A stretch of 64,000 nucleotides of DNA from a bacterium D16-50 (GTDB taxonomy: Bacteria; Bacillota; Clostridia; Lachnospirales; Lachnospiraceae), in NCBI GenBank assembly GCA_003612485.1, contig RAZA01000009.1:81780-145779 (forward strand), in the 5' to 3' direction. Of this stretch, positions 43,091-52,900 are shown in pieces (within the stretch, counting starts at the first letter, position 1; every line of letters begins with the position of its first letter). Position numbers and translations under genes: made by a program. A model generated the notes under the pieces. The model was not told the origin of the DNA. It made no database searches and saw only the letters and a program-made list of their open reading frames with translations.

Positions 43091-43522
43091 TTTACGCCTC
43101 CTGATGATTTTGAATACTCATACAATTTATTGCTGATACAAATGTCTTGCCGATATCATAACATGGGCTGTCTCAAGAGTCAAGTATATGGTCTTGATTT
43201 GGCCCATGTCCGGCATGGGCCAAAGTATGGAAGACCCGGAAAGACTTTGCGGCTTTTTTATATTATTTTATTTTTATTTAATTGCATTTCCGCTAAAAGA
43301 GTCTAAAATGAGACATGTGAGCGGGAAAGTTGCTCTGGAGGCCGAAAGACCTACGTCGGCCTGCAGGGCGGCGGACTTCATTCGCATGTATCGCGGGATG
43401 CCGGCGGATGCCGGAAAACGGTGCAGGACATGTATCGCGGGATGCCGGAAAACGGTGCCGGGATATCGGCGGATGCTGCGGGAAGACTGCCATATGGGTT
43501 GAAATGCGGGGAGGCATTGGGT
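43091..43522. repeat. Intergenic region with imperfect 44-bp direct repeats
   Basis: CATGTATCGCGGGATGCCGG occurs at 43385-43404 and 43429-43448, and GATGCCGGAAAACGGTGC occurs in both copies, giving a 44-bp period. The rest (43091-43320) is A/T-rich with no ORF that I trust. Confidence 0.75.
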
Positions 43523-43915
43523 ATGAGAGAGAGATTGCAGAGGTTTATGTGGGGGCGCTACGGGACGGACCGGCTGAATCAGGTTCTGTTGATCTGCGCC
43601 TTTCTGAGTTTGCTCATTTCCTTTTTGGGAGGATGGATATTCTATCTTCTGGCAACGGTTCTGATGGGCTATGCGTATTTTCGCATGTTCTCCAGAAATG
43701 TAAACAAACGTTCGCTGGAGAACCAGAAATACCTGAAGCAGGAGATGAAGGTGCGGGGATTTTTTGGAAAAATGAAGCGGGACATGGCCCAGCGGAAAGA
43801 ATATCATATCTATAAATGCCCCGGCTGCGGACAGAAGCTCCGGGTGCCCAGAGGAAAAGGAAGGATCGCTATCAGCTGCAGGAAATGCGGAAACGAATTT
43901 ATCAAGAAGAGTTAG
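43523..43915 (+). CDS. Membrane protein with C-terminal zinc ribbon
   Basis: 130 residues. Two hydrophobic segments at about 21-38 and 39-56 follow a basic start. The C-terminus has CPGCGQKLRVPRGKGRIAISCRKCG, a compact four-cysteine zinc ribbon. GGGGAGG stands eight bases before the ATG at 43523. The family is not known to me. It is the first of three genes in one direction (next DUF5685 and a J-domain protein) with short spacers. Confidence 0.75.
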   Translation: MRERLQRFMWGRYGTDRLNQVLLICAFLSLLISFLGGWIFYLLATVLMGYAYFRMFSRNVNKRSLENQKYLKQEMKVRGFFGKMKRDMAQRKEYHIYKCPGCGQKLRVPRGKGRIAISCRKCGNEFIKKS

Positions 43916-43942
43916 GGGCAGCCGGCATCATGGAGGGTTGAA

Positions 43943-44803
43943 ATGTTCGGATACATCATTATCAACAAGGCCGAGATGAAGTTCAAGGAATTTGATGTCT
44001 ATCAGTCTTTTTACTGCGGCATATGCAGGGATCTAAAGAGGAAGTACGGAGCCTGCGGCCAGCTGTCCTTAAGCTACGATATGACCTTTCTGGCCATTCT
44101 GCTGACGGGGCTCTATGAGCCAAAGACCCATGTTGGCAGCTGCAAATGCATCGCCCATCCCTTCGAGAGCCATCAGACCAGAAACAATGTTTTTACGGAG
44201 TACGCGGCGGATATGAACGCGCTCTTTGCCCATTATAAATGTCAGGACGACTGGAAAGACGAGAGAAAGTTCTGGAAGCTTTTCTACGGAAGGCTGCTGG
44301 AGGGCAGGACGAGAGGACTGGGGGAGGCATATGAGCAGAAAATCCGAACCATAAATCTGCTGATGCAGGGATTTTCCGATGCGGAAAAGGTACAGGATCC
44401 TCAGATCGACACTCTGGCGGGGCTGTTCGGCAGGGTCATGGGAGAGATCATGGCTGTTCGGGAGGACGAATGGGCGGAGAGCCTGAGGCGGCTGGGCTTT
44501 TTTCTGGGCAAGTTCATCTATATCTGCGACGCGTATGAGGACGTGGAGGCGGATATCAAAAAAGGAACGCCCAATCCATTGAAGCACAGATATGGGAACC
44601 CTGACTTCGAGGAGGAGAGCAAGACCATATTGATGATGATGATGTCAGAATGCTGCAGAGAGTTTGAGAAGCTGCCCATCCTTGAGAACGTGGAGATCCT
44701 GCGCAACATTTTGTACTCCGGCGTGTGGTGCAGGTATGAGGCGGCCCGGGAGAAGCGTATGCGCGCCCGGTCGCAGGGAACTGCCCATGCCGCCGACAGC
44801 TAA
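43943..44803 (+). CDS. DUF5685 family protein
   Basis: 286 residues. It starts [20 protein letters not shown] and has a Cys-rich first part: [16 protein letters not shown] at about 28-43 and [11 protein letters not shown] near 68. The rest is mostly alpha-helical, with [19 protein letters not shown] near 200, an acidic patch that recalls the Asp-rich face of prenyl-transfer or ferritin-like helical proteins. Function unknown. The pairing with a downstream J-protein recurs in clostridia as far as I recall. Confidence 0.8.
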   Translation: MFGYIIINKAEMKFKEFDVYQSFYCGICRDLKRKYGACGQLSLSYDMTFLAILLTGLYEPKTHVGSCKCIAHPFESHQTRNNVFTEYAADMNALFAHYKCQDDWKDERKFWKLFYGRLLEGRTRGLGEAYEQKIRTINLLMQGFSDAEKVQDPQIDTLAGLFGRVMGEIMAVREDEWAESLRRLGFFLGKFIYICDAYEDVEADIKKGTPNPLKHRYGNPDFEEESKTILMMMMSECCREFEKLPILENVEILRNILYSGVWCRYEAAREKRMRARSQGTAHAADS

Positions 44804-44841
44804 AGAATTCGCAGGTCTTTTGTGCAGAAAACGAGGAAGAT

Positions 44842-45576
44842 ATGTACGATCCATATAGTGTGCTCGGAGTGGGCAGGAACGCCTCCGAGGAGGAAATCAA
44901 AAAAGCATACAAGGCATTGAGCCGCAGATACCATCCGGACGCCAATATCAACAATCCCAATAAGGCGCAGGCGGAGGAGAAGTTCAAGGAAATCCAGAAT
45001 GCCTATCAGCAGATCATGAAGGAGAGAACCTCAGGCTACGGCAGCTACGGCGGTTCCGGTAATGGAGGCGGATCCGGAGGGGCAGGATCCGCCGGGCAGG
45101 GTTATGGCCCCTTTGGCGGCTATGGCCCTTTCGGCGGTTTCGGATTCGGGGGCTTCGGGCAGGGTCAGAATACCGGATATGAGGAAAACAACTCTATCCG
45201 CGCCGCAGGGAACTATATTCGGAGCGGCTATTATAAGGAGGCGCGGACCACTTTAGACGGCGTGGGAGAGGGGGAAAGAGGCGGCAGATGGTATTATTAT
45301 AGCGCAATCGCCCACTCAGGGCTTGGGAACAATGTGGCGGCGCTGGAACATGCCAGAAGAGCGGCGGCTCTGGAACCGAACAATGTGGACTATAGAAGAT
45401 TGCTGCAGCAGTTCGAGAGCGGGGGGAGCTGGTACGAGCAGCGGCAGGCCGCCTACGGCTATCCCACCTTCGGCAACGGCAATCTGTGCATGAAGATATG
45501 CATCGCCAATATGATCTGCAATATGTGCTGTCTGGGAGGAGGGTGCTGCGGCGGGCACGGAATGTATTATTATTAA
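44842..45576 (+). CDS. J-domain protein with Cys-rich C-terminus
   Basis: 244 residues. An N-terminal J domain (1-65) contains HPD at 31-33, the motif that stimulates DnaK. A Gly/Ser/Phe-rich linker (65-110), including [21 protein letters not shown], follows, then TPR-like helices (120-190), and a final segment with seven Cys in 35 residues ([23 protein letters not shown]). It has no DnaJ zinc-finger or substrate domain, so it is a specialised co-chaperone, probably serving the proteins encoded just upstream. Confidence 0.82.
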   Translation: MYDPYSVLGVGRNASEEEIKKAYKALSRRYHPDANINNPNKAQAEEKFKEIQNAYQQIMKERTSGYGSYGGSGNGGGSGGAGSAGQGYGPFGGYGPFGGFGFGGFGQGQNTGYEENNSIRAAGNYIRSGYYKEARTTLDGVGEGERGGRWYYYSAIAHSGLGNNVAALEHARRAAALEPNNVDYRRLLQQFESGGSWYEQRQAAYGYPTFGNGNLCMKICIANMICNMCCLGGGCCGGHGMYYY

Positions 45577-45579
45577 TCC

Positions 45580-45609
45580 TTGACTTTTGCAGGAGGACTG
45601 TTTTATAAT
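45580..45609 (+). promoter_or_regulatory. Promoter of nrdDG
   Basis: TTGACT, 18 bp, TATAAT, starting four bases after the J-protein stop codon. The NrdR boxes lie immediately downstream. Confidence 0.8.
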
Positions 45610-45617
45610 GGGAAATA

Positions 45618-45659
45618 CAAGATATTGATATGGGTATTGTCACATGGCACAATATATAG
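45618..45659 (+). promoter_or_regulatory. Pair of NrdR boxes
   Basis: Core CAAGATATTG (45618-45627) and CAATATATAG (45650-45659) match the NrdR core CWATATATWG with one and zero mismatches. Their starts are 32 bp apart, about three helix turns, as in known NrdR operators. They lie downstream of the -10, where binding would repress nrdDG. Confidence 0.75.
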
Positions 45660-45703
45660 ATTACAGTTCGGTTGTACTGAGATCGCGTGAAGAGTGACTA
45701 AAG

Positions 45704-45743
45704 AAAAGGTCGTATCCGTAAGATGCTTGCGGTGCGGCCTTTT
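45704..45743 (+). promoter_or_regulatory. Leader hairpin before nrdD
   Basis: AAAAGGTCGTATCC pairs with GGTGCGGCCTTTT (including G-T pairs). The T-run forms part of the stem; it may act as a weak terminator or attenuator. Confidence 0.5.
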
Positions 45744-45781
45744 GCCGACATCAGGCATAAAAACAAGGAGAGGAAGAGAAG

Positions 45782-47908
45782 ATGAGGATTCAGAAAAGAG
45801 ACGGCCATATCGTTCCCTTTGAGGAGGAGAAGATCAAGGCGGCCATCCAGAAGGCAAACAATGAGGTGGAGGAAAGAGATAGGGCCGACAGAGGTCTGGT
45901 ACAGGAGATTCTGGACGCGGTGCATAGAGAAGGCAAAGAGCTGCAGACCGTGGAGCATGTGCAGGACATTGTGGAACAGCACTTGGTACGCAGCAACAAG
46001 TACGCCCTTTCCAAGAAATACATTGTCTACCGTTATCAGAGGAGTCTGCTGCGCAAATCCAATACTACGGACGAGTCCATACTGAAGCTGATCCGCAATG
46101 AGAACAAGGAGCTGGCGGAGGAGAATTCCAACAAGAACACCCGGCTGGCCTCCACCCAGCGGGACTATATCGCAGGGGAGGTCTCCAGAGATGTGACCAG
46201 ACGCATGCTTCTGCCGGAGCATATCTCCATGGCCCATGACAACGGAGTCCTCCATTTTCATGATGCGGACTATTTCATCCAGCCTATCTTCAACTGCTGC
46301 CTCATTGATATCAAGGACATGCTGGATAACGGCACCTCCATCAACGGCAAGATGATTGAGTCGCCCAAGAGCTTTCAGGTAGCCTGTACGGTGACGACCC
46401 AGATCATTGCCGCGGTGGCCAGCAATCAGTACGGAGGCCAGTCCGTGAATGTGAAGCATCTGGGAAAGTACCTGCGCAAAAGCAGAGACAAGTTCAGGGC
46501 CCAGCTGGACAAGGAGTTTTGCGATACGCTGGATGAGGATGCAAAGGAAAAAATCGTTGAGATGCGCCTGCAGGACGAGCTGCGCTCAGGAGTGCAGACC
46601 ATCCAGTATCAGATCAACACTTTGATGACTACGAATGGACAATCGCCGTTTGTGACGCTGTTTCTGCACATTGACGACAAAGATGAGTATGTGGACGAGA
46701 CCGTGCGCATCATCACGGAGATCTTGCATCAGAGGCTTCAGGGCACCAAGAACGAAAAGGGCGTCTATGTGACCCCGGCATTTCCCAAGCTGGTGTATGT
46801 GCTGGATGAGAACAACTGCTTAAAGGGCGGGAAGTATGATGATGTGACCAGACTTGCGGCGAAATGCTCTGCAAAGAGGATGTACCCCGACTATATTTCT
46901 GCAAAGAAGATGCGGGAGAACTATGAGGGGAACGTATTTTCCTGCATGGGCTGCCGTTCCTTCCTGTCCCCTTGGAAGGATGAGGCGGGGAACTATAAAT
47001 GGGAGGGCCGTTTCAATCAGGGGGTGGTGAGCCTGAACCTTCCTCAGATCGGCATCATCTCTCAGGGCGATGAAAAGGTTTTTTGGCAGCGGCTGGAGGA
47101 GCGGCTGGAGCTGTGCTACGAAGCTTTGATGTGCAGGCATAAGGCGCTGCTGGGCACGCTTTCGGACGTAAGTCCCATCCACTGGCAGTACGGGGCCATT
47201 GCGAGGCTGAAAAAGGGGGAGAAGATTGACAGACTGCTCATGGGGGGATATTCCACCATGTCCCTTGGGTACATCGGCCTCTATGAGCTGACCTGGCTTA
47301 TGAAGGGCTGCAGCCATACCGCCCCGGAGGGGAAGGAGTTTGCCCTGAAGGTGATGGATCATCTAAAGAATACCGCCGCCGAGTGGAGGCAGAAGACGGG
47401 GATCGGCTTCAGCCTATACGGCACCCCGGCGGAGACCCTATGCTACCGCTTCGCCAGAATCGACCGGGAGAAGTACGGCGACATCCCCAATGTGACGGAC
47501 AAAGGTTACTACACCAACTCCTACCATGTGGACGTGCGGGAGCCCATAGACGCATTTACCAAGTTCACCTTTGAGAGCGAGTTCCAGAACAAGTCTCTCG
47601 GGGGAGCCATCTCCTATGTGGAGATTCCGAATCTGGTCAACAATGTGGAGGCGGTGGAGGAGCTGATCCGCTTCATATACGACAACATCCAGTACGGTGA
47701 ATTCAATACCAAATCCGATTATTGCCATGTATGCGGTTTTGACGGGGAAATCACGGTAAACGAGGATAATGAGTGGGAGTGTCCCCAGTGCCACAACAAA
47801 GATCATAATAAGATGAACGTCACCAGAAGGACCTGCGGTTATCTGGGGGAGAACTTCTGGAACACGGGCAAGACCAAGGAGATCAAGTCAAGGGTGCTGC
47901 ATCTATAG
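45782..47908 (+). CDS. nrdD: Anaerobic ribonucleoside-triphosphate reductase
   Basis: 708 residues: an N-terminal ATP-cone (1-95, starting RIQKRDGHIVPFEEEKI), then the ten-stranded barrel. The glycyl-radical site is RRTCGYLG with Gly686. Zinc cysteines are YCHVCGFDG and CPQCHN just before it. The catalytic Cys region VFSCMGCRSFLSPW near 390 is present. It reduces NTPs to dNTPs under anoxia, using formate. AAGGAGAGG precedes the ATG. nrdG follows by 33 bp. Confidence 0.96.
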   Translation: MRIQKRDGHIVPFEEEKIKAAIQKANNEVEERDRADRGLVQEILDAVHREGKELQTVEHVQDIVEQHLVRSNKYALSKKYIVYRYQRSLLRKSNTTDESILKLIRNENKELAEENSNKNTRLASTQRDYIAGEVSRDVTRRMLLPEHISMAHDNGVLHFHDADYFIQPIFNCCLIDIKDMLDNGTSINGKMIESPKSFQVACTVTTQIIAAVASNQYGGQSVNVKHLGKYLRKSRDKFRAQLDKEFCDTLDEDAKEKIVEMRLQDELRSGVQTIQYQINTLMTTNGQSPFVTLFLHIDDKDEYVDETVRIITEILHQRLQGTKNEKGVYVTPAFPKLVYVLDENNCLKGGKYDDVTRLAAKCSAKRMYPDYISAKKMRENYEGNVFSCMGCRSFLSPWKDEAGNYKWEGRFNQGVVSLNLPQIGIISQGDEKVFWQRLEERLELCYEALMCRHKALLGTLSDVSPIHWQYGAIARLKKGEKIDRLLMGGYSTMSLGYIGLYELTWLMKGCSHTAPEGKEFALKVMDHLKNTAAEWRQKTGIGFSLYGTPAETLCYRFARIDREKYGDIPNVTDKGYYTNSYHVDVREPIDAFTKFTFESEFQNKSLGGAISYVEIPNLVNNVEAVEELIRFIYDNIQYGEFNTKSDYCHVCGFDGEITVNEDNEWECPQCHNKDHNKMNVTRRTCGYLGENFWNTGKTKEIKSRVLHL

Positions 47909-47941
47909 AAAAGGGGCTCTGGGTCTGACGGAATCAGAGAG

Positions 47942-48475
47942 ATGGGGGAATACTTTGTGAATTATGCAAATATCAAGAGGACGGATGTAGCCAACGGCCC
48001 CGGCATCCGGGTATCGCTTTTCGTCAGCGGCTGTACCCACGGGTGCAGGGGGTGCTTCAACAAGGAGGCATGGGACTTTCATTACGGCGAGGAATATACG
48101 GCCCTTGTGGAGGAAGAGATTCTTCGGCTGCTGGCGCCGGACTATATCCGGGGACTCAGCGTGCTGGGCGGAGAGCCTATGGAGCCTCAGAACCGGGAGG
48201 CGGTGCTGGGGCTTCTGCGGAAGGTCCGACAGCGGTATCCGCAGAAGGATATCTGGTGCTACACGGGTTATGATTATGAAAAAGACATACTTTCTTGGGC
48301 GCAGCAGCAGGAGGCTGTTAGGGAGCTTTTGTCTTTGATAGACGTTCTGGTGGACGGAGAATTCGTAGAGGAAAGGAAGAACCTGCGTCTCGCCTTCCGG
48401 GGCTCCGAGAATCAGAGACTGATCGACGTAAAAGAGTCCGGACGTCAGAAGAAAACGGTGTGTCTGTCCATTTAA
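47942..48475 (+). CDS. nrdG: Anaerobic ribonucleotide reductase-activating protein
   Basis: 177 residues. Radical SAM cluster Cys31, Cys35 and Cys38 (CTHGCRGC), then LSVLGGEPMEPQNREAVL near 75. It generates the glycyl radical on NrdD Gly686. The gene follows nrdD, and the pair ends at the terminator near 48591. Confidence 0.95.
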   Translation: MGEYFVNYANIKRTDVANGPGIRVSLFVSGCTHGCRGCFNKEAWDFHYGEEYTALVEEEILRLLAPDYIRGLSVLGGEPMEPQNREAVLGLLRKVRQRYPQKDIWCYTGYDYEKDILSWAQQQEAVRELLSLIDVLVDGEFVEERKNLRLAFRGSENQRLIDVKESGRQKKTVCLSI

Positions 48476-48531
48476 GCGGGCTGTGCCGGAAGGACGTCTC
48501 CAGTGGGTGATGGGAATTAGAAATAGAATCG

Positions 48532-48584
48532 GAAATGCAAGCTGCAAATGGAAAAGAAAGTAGAAATGTAAGCTGTAAATGAAA
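48532..48584 (+). repeat. Two near-identical 22-23-bp direct repeats
   Basis: GAAATGCAAGCTGCAAATGG at 48532 and GAAATGTAAGCTGTAAATGA at 48563 repeat with a 31-bp period in the region downstream of nrdG. No function is visible. Confidence 0.65.
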
Positions 48585-48590
48585 GCGGAA

Positions 48591-48630
48591 ATCCCTGCCG
48601 GGAAGGAGTTATGGCCGGCAGGGATTTTTT
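48591..48630 (+). terminator. Terminator of nrdDG
   Basis: ATCCCTGCCGG and CCGGCAGGGAT form a perfect 11-bp stem, followed by TTTTTTG. Confidence 0.88.
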
Positions 48631-48790
48631 GTATCTTTTTTCTCTTTTGAATACAATCTTAATACAATGCTATTTTCTGCAAATCTATAATTTCCTACTG
48701 TACATTTATAAAAAATATGTTAAAATTAAATACATATGTGTCATTTTTTCTGTAAGAAAACGTGTTTGGGAAAAAGGATGTGATTTTGAT

Positions 48791-49255
48791 ATGGAACAGG
48801 ATATTGAATATCGCCAGAATCTGGTGCAGAGATATAGGCGGGAGATAGAGCCGCTGCTGCGCTATCTGCCCTGGCTGAAACAGAATGCCGGGCGGACGGC
48901 CAGCAGCAATTATCAGAGACAAAATATCGGCAGCAATTCCATCAGCTTTCCGGTGTATGATTCCTCGCTGATGGGATTTGTCAGGGAGGCGGCCAGAACC
49001 GGGCTCATGAACCGCAATTACCCTTATGTATATACTCGCAACCGGATCAGGAACCATGAGGACGAGAGAAAACTGATCGAGAGAGCGGAACTGAAGGACT
49101 GGGACATGCTCTGTGGCATTTTGTCCAAGTATGTGATGGGGGGCAGGACGAGGGCCACGCTCTGGAGCGAGGCGGTGCAGGAAAATATTTTCTTTCTGGT
49201 GTTGGAGAGGATGCGCAGAATCACGGCGTTTTGGGACAGATCCGGCAAAATTTAG
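48791..49255 (+). CDS. Unrecognised soluble protein
   Basis: 154 residues, starting MEQDIEYRQNLVQRYRREI. It is helical and basic with VYDSSLMGFVREAARTGLMNRNYPYVYTRNRIRNHEDE in the middle and FFLVLERMRRI near the end. The long frame from 48611 would begin inside a terminator and is rejected; the ATG at 48791 follows AAAAAGG. I cannot place it in a family. A TetR gene follows 22 bp later, suggesting co-transcription. Confidence 0.65.
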   Translation: MEQDIEYRQNLVQRYRREIEPLLRYLPWLKQNAGRTASSNYQRQNIGSNSISFPVYDSSLMGFVREAARTGLMNRNYPYVYTRNRIRNHEDERKLIERAELKDWDMLCGILSKYVMGGRTRATLWSEAVQENIFFLVLERMRRITAFWDRSGKI

Positions 49256-49277
49256 AGAATGGGGCGGGGGATAGGGT

Positions 49278-49862
49278 ATGGGAGAAAAATCGGTACAGAA
49301 GAGGAAGTTCATTCTGGAGACGGCCAGAAAGGTGTTCGTGGACAAGGGCTTTAAGAAGGTGACCATGAAGGACATCGTTGAGGCCTGCGAGATCAGCCGG
49401 GGCGGTCTCTACCTTTATTTTGACAATACCAGCCAGATTTTTCTGGAGGTCATGAAGCTGGAGAGCCAGGAGGCTGACGATGTGTTTTCCGACAGCATTA
49501 CGGAGGACGCCACGGCGGCGGATATTCTGCTTCTTTTTCTGCAGGAGCAGAAGAAGGAGCTTCTGCGGAAAAACGACACGCTGACGCAGGCTATCTATGA
49601 GTTCTATTTCCAGAACCAGCTGGGAAAAAAGGACAATATTCTGAAAAGGCAGTTCGACTCTGCGGTGAAAATCATAGAGAAGCTCATAGAGACCGGCACG
49701 GACAACGGGGAGTTCTACTGCGAGGACTGCAAGGGCACTGCCAGAAATATCATGTTTGTGCTGGAGGGACTGAAGATTTCTGCCCAGACCATAGGCATCA
49801 CGGCGGAAGCCGTTGACAGAGAGATCCTTTTCATTCTGAAATCTCTGGGGCTGGAAGGGTGA
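49278..49862 (+). CDS. TetR/AcrR family regulator
   Basis: 194 residues. RKFILETARKVFVDKGFKKVTMKDIVEACEISRGGLYLYFDNTSQIFLEVM is a canonical TetR DNA-binding domain (about 9-60). The C-terminal ligand domain is unassigned. It lies between an unknown protein and purL, with 54 bp to purL; its target may be a neighbour. GGCGGGGGATAGG lies before the ATG. Confidence 0.9.
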   Translation: MGEKSVQKRKFILETARKVFVDKGFKKVTMKDIVEACEISRGGLYLYFDNTSQIFLEVMKLESQEADDVFSDSITEDATAADILLLFLQEQKKELLRKNDTLTQAIYEFYFQNQLGKKDNILKRQFDSAVKIIEKLIETGTDNGEFYCEDCKGTARNIMFVLEGLKISAQTIGITAEAVDREILFILKSLGLEG

Positions 49863-49916
49863 GAGGGGCATTGCAGAACTGAAATGAAGAGATAGGGCTG
49901 AAATAGGAGGAGCGAA

Positions 49917-52900
49917 ATGGGAGAGGTTAGGCGTATTTACGTGGAGAAGAAGGAGCCCTTTGCCGTAAAGGCAAAAGAGCTGCACGAGGAGATCGGGAAC
50001 TTTCTTGGCATCAGGACAGAGGGGGTGAGAGTATTCATCCGTTATGATGTGGAGAATATTTCCAAGGAGGTGTTCGGGCAGGCCTGCAGGACTGTTTTTT
50101 CCGAGCCGCCGGTGGATGATCTGTATCAGGAGTCCATAGACGTTCCTGAAGGCGCAAGAGTGTTTTCCGTGGAATTTCTGCCCGGACAGTTTGACCAGAG
50201 GGCGGATTCCGCGCTGCAGTGCGTACAGTTCCTGAAGGAGGATGAGGAACCCGTCATCCGCACCGCAGTCACATATATGATTCTGGGACAGATCACGGAT
50301 GAGGAATTTTCCAGAATCAAGGCTTACTGCATCAATCCCGTGGACTCCAGAGAGACCGACGAGATCAAGCCTAAGACTCTGGTGACGGTGTTTGAAGAGC
50401 CGGGGGACGTGGCTTTGATGGAGGGCTTTGGGGATATGGGGGAGGCGCAGCTGAAAGGTCTTTATGATTCTCTTTCCCTTGCCATGACCTTCAAGGATTT
50501 TCTGCACATTCAGAATTATTTCAGGGAGGATGAAAAGAGGGATCCCTCCATTACGGAAATTCGGGTTCTGGACACCTATTGGTCCGACCATTGCCGCCAT
50601 ACCACCTTTTCCACGGAGCTGAAGGAGGTGGAGTTCGGGGAGGGATATTACCGAACCCCCATTGAGACGGCCTACCGCAGCTATCTGGATACCAGAGAGG
50701 AGATCTTCGCAGGCAGGGAGGATAAGTATGTCTGCCTGATGGATCTGGCCTTGATGGCTATGAGGAAGCTGAGGAAAGAGGGAAAGCTGGAGGACATGGA
50801 GGTATCCGACGAGATCAACGCCTGCTCCGTGGTGGTGCCGGTGGAGATGGAGTACGACGGGCGCAGGGAGACGGAGGAGTGGCTGGTGTTCTTCAAGAAC
50901 GAGACCCACAACCATCCCACGGAGATAGAGCCCTTCGGCGGGGCGGCTACTTGTCTGGGCGGCGCCATCAGGGATCCCCTTTCCGGCAGGGGTTATGTGT
51001 ATCAGGCCATGCGGGTCACCGGGGCCGCGGATCCCACCGTGCCCGTGGCGGACACCTTGAAGGGCAAGCTGCCCCAGAAGAGGCTGGTGAAGGGGGCGGC
51101 GGCAGGCTATTCCTCCTACGGCAACCAGATCGGCCTTGCCACCGGCTTCGTGAAGGAAATCTATCATCCGGGCTATGTGGCCAAGCGCATGGAGATCGGG
51201 GCGGTCATGGGGGCGGCGCCCAGAAAGAACGTGGTCAGGGAGACCTCTGATCCCGGCGACGTGATCATTCTGCTGGGAGGGCGCACGGGCAGGGACGGCT
51301 GCGGCGGCGCTACAGGTTCCTCCAAGGTGCATACGGAACAGTCCATCGAGACCTGCGGGGCGGAGGTGCAGAAGGGCAACGCCCCCACGGAGAGAAAGAT
51401 CCAGAGGCTGTTTCGGCGTCAGGAGGTGAGTCTCCTGATCAAGAAGTGCAACGACTTCGGGGCAGGCGGCGTGTCCGTGGCTATCGGTGAGCTGGCGGAC
51501 GGCCTGACGGTGGATCTGGACAAGGTGCCCAAGAAGTATGCCGGTCTGGACGGCACGGAGCTTGCCATCTCCGAGTCTCAGGAGCGCATGGCGGTGGTAG
51601 TGTCCCCGGAGGATGTGGAGAGGTTTTTGGGCTACGCCGCAGAAGAAAATCTGGAGGCTGTGGCTGTGGCCGTGGTGACGGAGGAGCCCAGACTGGTTCT
51701 GAAATGGCGGGGCAAGAAGATCGTTGACTTAAAGAGGGCTTTTCTGGACACCAACGGAGCCCATCAGGAGACGTCTGTTAAGCTGGACATTCCTGACGAG
51801 AAGGAGAATTATTTCGCCAGACTGGCAGTGCCTGCCGTGGAGGAGGCGCTGGAGAAGGGGGATGTGAAGGGTGCATGGCTGACGCTCTTAAACGACCTGA
51901 ACGTGTGTTCCCAGAAGGGGCTGGTTGAGATGTTCGACGCCTCTATCGGGGCTGGCAGCGTGCTGATGCCTTACGGCGGAAAGCATCAGCTGACGGAGAC
52001 TCAGGTCATGGCGGCCAAGCTTCCCGTGCTGGAGGGAAGCACCGATGTGATCACCATGATGAGCCATGGCTTCGATCCCGGTCTGTCTTCATGGAGTCCC
52101 TATCACGGCGCGGTCTATGCGGTGGTGGAGTCCATGGCCAAGATTGTGGCGGCAGGGGGAGATTTCTCCAAGATCCGCTTTACCTTTCAGGAATATTTCC
52201 GCAGGATGACCGAGGAGCCTTCACGCTGGAGTCAGCCTTTTGCAGCGCTTCTGGGGGCCTACGACGCCCAGATGGGCTTCGGGCTTCCCTCCATTGGAGG
52301 AAAGGATAGTATGTCGGGCACCTTCAACGACATCGATGTTCCTCCCACGCTGGTATCCTTTGCGGTGGACATAGCGAAGCAGAAGGACATAGTGACGCCG
52401 GAGCTGAAAAAGCCGGGCAGCAGGCTGGTGTGCTTCAAGATGGAAAAGGACGATTACGATATACCCGTATACGATCAGGTGGCGGCTCTGTACGGCTTTA
52501 TTACAGAGCTGATGCGCAAGGGGCTGGTGCTTTCCGCATATGCGGCGGATGCCAGAGGAGTGGCTGCGGCCATCTCCAAAATGGCCTTCGGCAATATGCT
52601 GGGAGTGAAGACAGATGCAGACTTGGCGGCAGAGAGCTTGTTTGAAAACGCTCTGGGAGACATTGTGGCCGAGGTGCAGGAGACGGCTCTGGGGCTTATA
52701 GAAGAGTCTGGCTTTGATTATGCCGTGATCGGCACGGTTACGCAGGAACCTGTATTTTCGGTGGGGGATGTGCGGCTGCAGCTGGGGGAGGCTTTGGATG
52801 CATGGACTTCCCGGTTGGAAAAGGTATATCCCACCAAGGCGGTAAAGGACGTTACGCCTTTGGCGGCGGACTGTTACAAGGCGGAAAGGATCTATGTCTG

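Noticed and set aside
49221..51332. 703-codon minus-strand open frame opposite the TetR gene and purL
   Set aside because: Shadow of strongly coding plus-strand genes; no start signal, no known domain.
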